A DNA stretch of 15,220 bases from Pseudomonadota bacterium (GTDB lineage: Bacteria; Pseudomonadota; Alphaproteobacteria; Rhizobiales; Xanthobacteraceae): positions 1-15,220 of the forward strand of contig JAJYAH010000075.1 in NCBI GenBank assembly GCA_021779635.1. Reading direction: 5' to 3'. Made by a program: the position numbers and the translations under genes. The notes beneath the pieces are model-generated. The model was not told the origin of the DNA, made no database searches, and saw only the letters and a list, made by a program, of their open reading frames with translations. Below are positions 14,150 through 15,220 of the stretch, piece after piece (the stretch's first letter is position 1; every line of letters begins with the position of its first letter).

Positions 14150-14156
14150 TGCCCCC

Positions 14157-14171
14157 CTGCATCCTATGCAG
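14157..14171. repeat. Perfect short palindrome at the IS breakpoint
   Basis: CTGCAT and ATGCAG form a perfect 6-base inverted repeat around CCT. It spans the point where the transposase reading frame departs from its family and meets a TAG (14164-14166). It may be a deletion or recombination scar or a coincidence. Confidence 0.35.
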
Positions 14172-14574
14172 CCAGCGCCTCGGAAAAGTCGCCGGTCGAG
14201 ATACCCTTCAAGTAAAGGATAGGCAGCAGCGTCTCGATCGACTTCGACCGGCGCATGTAGGGCGGCAGAATCGACGGAGAGAACCGGATGCGGTCCGGAT
14301 CGGCGGCATCCGCCTCGCGATCGCGCACACGCGGCTGGCGGACAGCAACCGGACCGATTCCGGTCATCACCTCGCGCTCCGGCAGGTGACCATGGCGGAC
14401 GACGCGCTGGTGGCCGTCCGCGGTCTTCAAGTCGGCATGCTTGCTGAGAAAGTCCGCGACCTCGGCCTCGACTGCCTGGGACAACAGGGCACGCGCTCCA
14501 TGACGCAAGATTTCGGTGAGTTGGTCGTCGACGATTCCTGGCTGAATCAGCTTGATAATGTTATCTTTGGACAC
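14164..14574 (-). pseudogene. IS256-family (Mutator) transposase, N-terminal remnant
   Basis: A 136-residue remnant of a transposase normally about 400 residues long. The N-terminus reads SKDNIIKLIQPGIVDDQLTE, followed by VEAEVADFLSKHADLK, VVRHGHLPEREVMTGIGPV and RRSKSIETLLPILYLKGIST, all typical of rhizobial IS256-family transposases. The frame ends with DFSEALAA and a TAG exactly where functional members continue toward the DDE catalytic core, so all catalytic acids are missing and the protein cannot transpose. The start is taken as GTG at 14574 because AAGGAG lies nine bases upstream; an ATG at 14622 in frame would translate the leader hairpin. It marks the right boundary of the catabolic operon. 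Confidence 0.9.
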
Positions 14575-14630
14575 GGCATATCGCTCCTTCGGTGGAGAAG
14601 TGGAGGCGTCAAGCACCCCCACGATATGCC
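14575..14630 (-). promoter_or_regulatory. Fold-back leader of the transposase mRNA
   Basis: GGCATATCG at 14575-14583 and CGATATGCC at 14622-14630 are a perfect 9-base inverted repeat 38 bases apart. In the transposase transcript the second arm lies directly between the AAGGAG ribosome binding site and the GTG start, and CUCC stretches in the loop could pair with the binding site itself. Read-through transcripts from outside would contain both arms and be poorly translated, a strategy known for other insertion sequences. The regulatory role is inferred. Confidence 0.45.
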
Positions 14631-14734
14631 GCCTTTCCGATTCCCGCTGTCACCAACTTTCAGCGATAGCTCGAATTCTTCTTCTGGCACCGTCTTGTTA
14701 TTCGCGATGTCTGAATCAAAGACCGGCAGCGCGA

Positions 14735-14989
14735 TTACTTCAGCAGTTCATCGAGTGCAGCATGTTCCGGGTCCAGTTCGGCCCGCTCCACCGCATTGAT
14801 GACGACGGTGGTCGCATTAGAGGTGCGATGTGCCCGTCGACTAGCAGCCCTTATCCAGTCGTAGTGTTCAGCCGACATCAGTACGAACGCGCGCCGGCCA
14901 TGGCGTGTGATCTCGACAGGCTCGCAGCGAGCGTATCGCCGAAACGCATCGAATTCGCGTCGGAACTTGAAAATTGTCGTCGTGGTCAT
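14735..14989 (-). CDS. Phd/YefM-like type II antitoxin, toxin partner not visible
   Basis: An 84-residue protein whose N-terminal half reads FKFRREFDAFRRYA and then CEPVEITRHGRRAFVLMSAEHYDWI (22-46), matching the Phd/YefM antitoxin pattern in which a small DNA-binding domain recognises the TA promoter. The charged C-terminus ending in ERAELDPEHAALDELLK would wrap the toxin. The start at 14989 is preferred over ATG at 15031, which would add 14 non-conserved residues; the ribosome binding site is weak (GGA eight bases upstream). A toxin gene is expected immediately downstream on the minus strand, but only about 60 bases remain before the IS end and no start-bearing toxin frame is seen there. 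The toxin was probably lost when the IS inserted or decayed. Confidence 0.75.
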   Translation of the reverse strand: MTTTTIFKFRREFDAFRRYARCEPVEITRHGRRAFVLMSAEHYDWIRAASRRAHRTSNATTVVINAVERAELDPEHAALDELLK

Positions 14990-15220
14990 GGTGGTTGTCC
15001 AGTATTTTGATCGTTCGCATGGCATGCCCAATGCCGGTGTTGTAGCGGCAAGCCGGCAATTGCTGAACCCGATCTTTGCCGAGGCTGGGCTCTGTCGCGG
15101 AATGAGCAGTTATGGAATTAATGCTTTTGGCGCGAAGCGGGCATACGCCGAAGCGGTGAGGTCCGATAATGGGATGGACCGGCTGCTTCCCCCCGCGGGG
15201 ATAGTCTGCTAGGACTGTAC

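Larger units (their letters stand above)
14164..14672 (-). mobile_element. Truncated IS256-family insertion sequence
   Basis: The element includes the transposase remnant and its leader, to about 14672. The segment 14647-14672 contains GTCACCAACTTTCAG, wording seen at the ends of many IS256-family elements, and probably includes the left terminal inverted repeat. No matching inverted repeat is found at the other side, where the element breaks off at about 14164, so the right two thirds have been deleted. The exact outer end and any target duplication cannot be fixed from one side. Confidence 0.7.

Noticed and set aside
14907..15212. Plus-strand open frame of 101 codons at the right edge
   Set aside because: It runs antisense to the antitoxin gene, shows no family motif and has no clear ribosome binding site; the remaining 15032-15220 stretch shows no gene, only a CCCCGCGGGG palindrome and a short direct repeat CGAAGCGG.
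1..15220. CRISPR array, tRNA, rRNA, phage or defence system
   Set aside because: No regularly spaced repeats, no clover-leaf or rRNA-like sequence and no phage or defence protein wording was seen; the toxin-antitoxin remnant at the right edge is the only related item.

Overview
The window looks like chromosomal DNA of a GC-rich alphaproteobacterium, most likely from the Bradyrhizobium/Rhodopseudomonas side of the Rhizobiales. This is inferred from base composition, GTG/TTG starts with good ribosome binding sites, protein wording typical of that group and a rhizobial-type IS256 remnant. No rRNA, tRNA or taxonomic marker gene is present, so the assignment is an inference.

Layout: (a) positions 1-290 hold the 3' end of a branched-chain-amino-acid-type ABC substrate-binding protein, closed by a hairpin at 297-326. 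(b) Positions 351-1145 (minus) encode a crotonase-fold protein, divergent from the main cluster across a 264-bp regulatory gap. (c) Positions 1410-14114 (plus) form one tightly packed probable operon of 13 genes: crotonase, SDR reductase, DUF35 zinc-ribbon protein, acyl-CoA dehydrogenase 1, NDP-forming acyl-CoA synthetase, thiolase-fold protein, MaoC hydratase, acyl-CoA dehydrogenase 2, and a complete LivK-G-F-H-M type importer. (d) Positions 14164-15220 are a scarred edge: a truncated IS256-family transposase and a Phd/YefM-like antitoxin without a visible toxin.

How the genes fit together: the importer would bring in a carboxylic acid, which the ADP-forming synthetase would convert to its CoA thioester. 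Two dehydrogenases, a MaoC hydratase, two unusual crotonases and a dienoyl-CoA-reductase-like SDR would process the acyl chain or ring. The thiolase-fold protein lacks both thiolase cysteines and is co-encoded with a DUF35 protein. With MaoC and two dehydrogenases this recalls the gene content of the mycobacterial igr (ChsE/ChsH/Ltp2) steroid side-chain module, in which the last C-C bond is broken by retro-aldol cleavage. The most interesting hypothesis here is therefore a self-contained import, activation and aldolytic-cleavage pathway for an unknown, probably branched or cyclic, carboxylic acid. The substrate cannot be read from the sequence.
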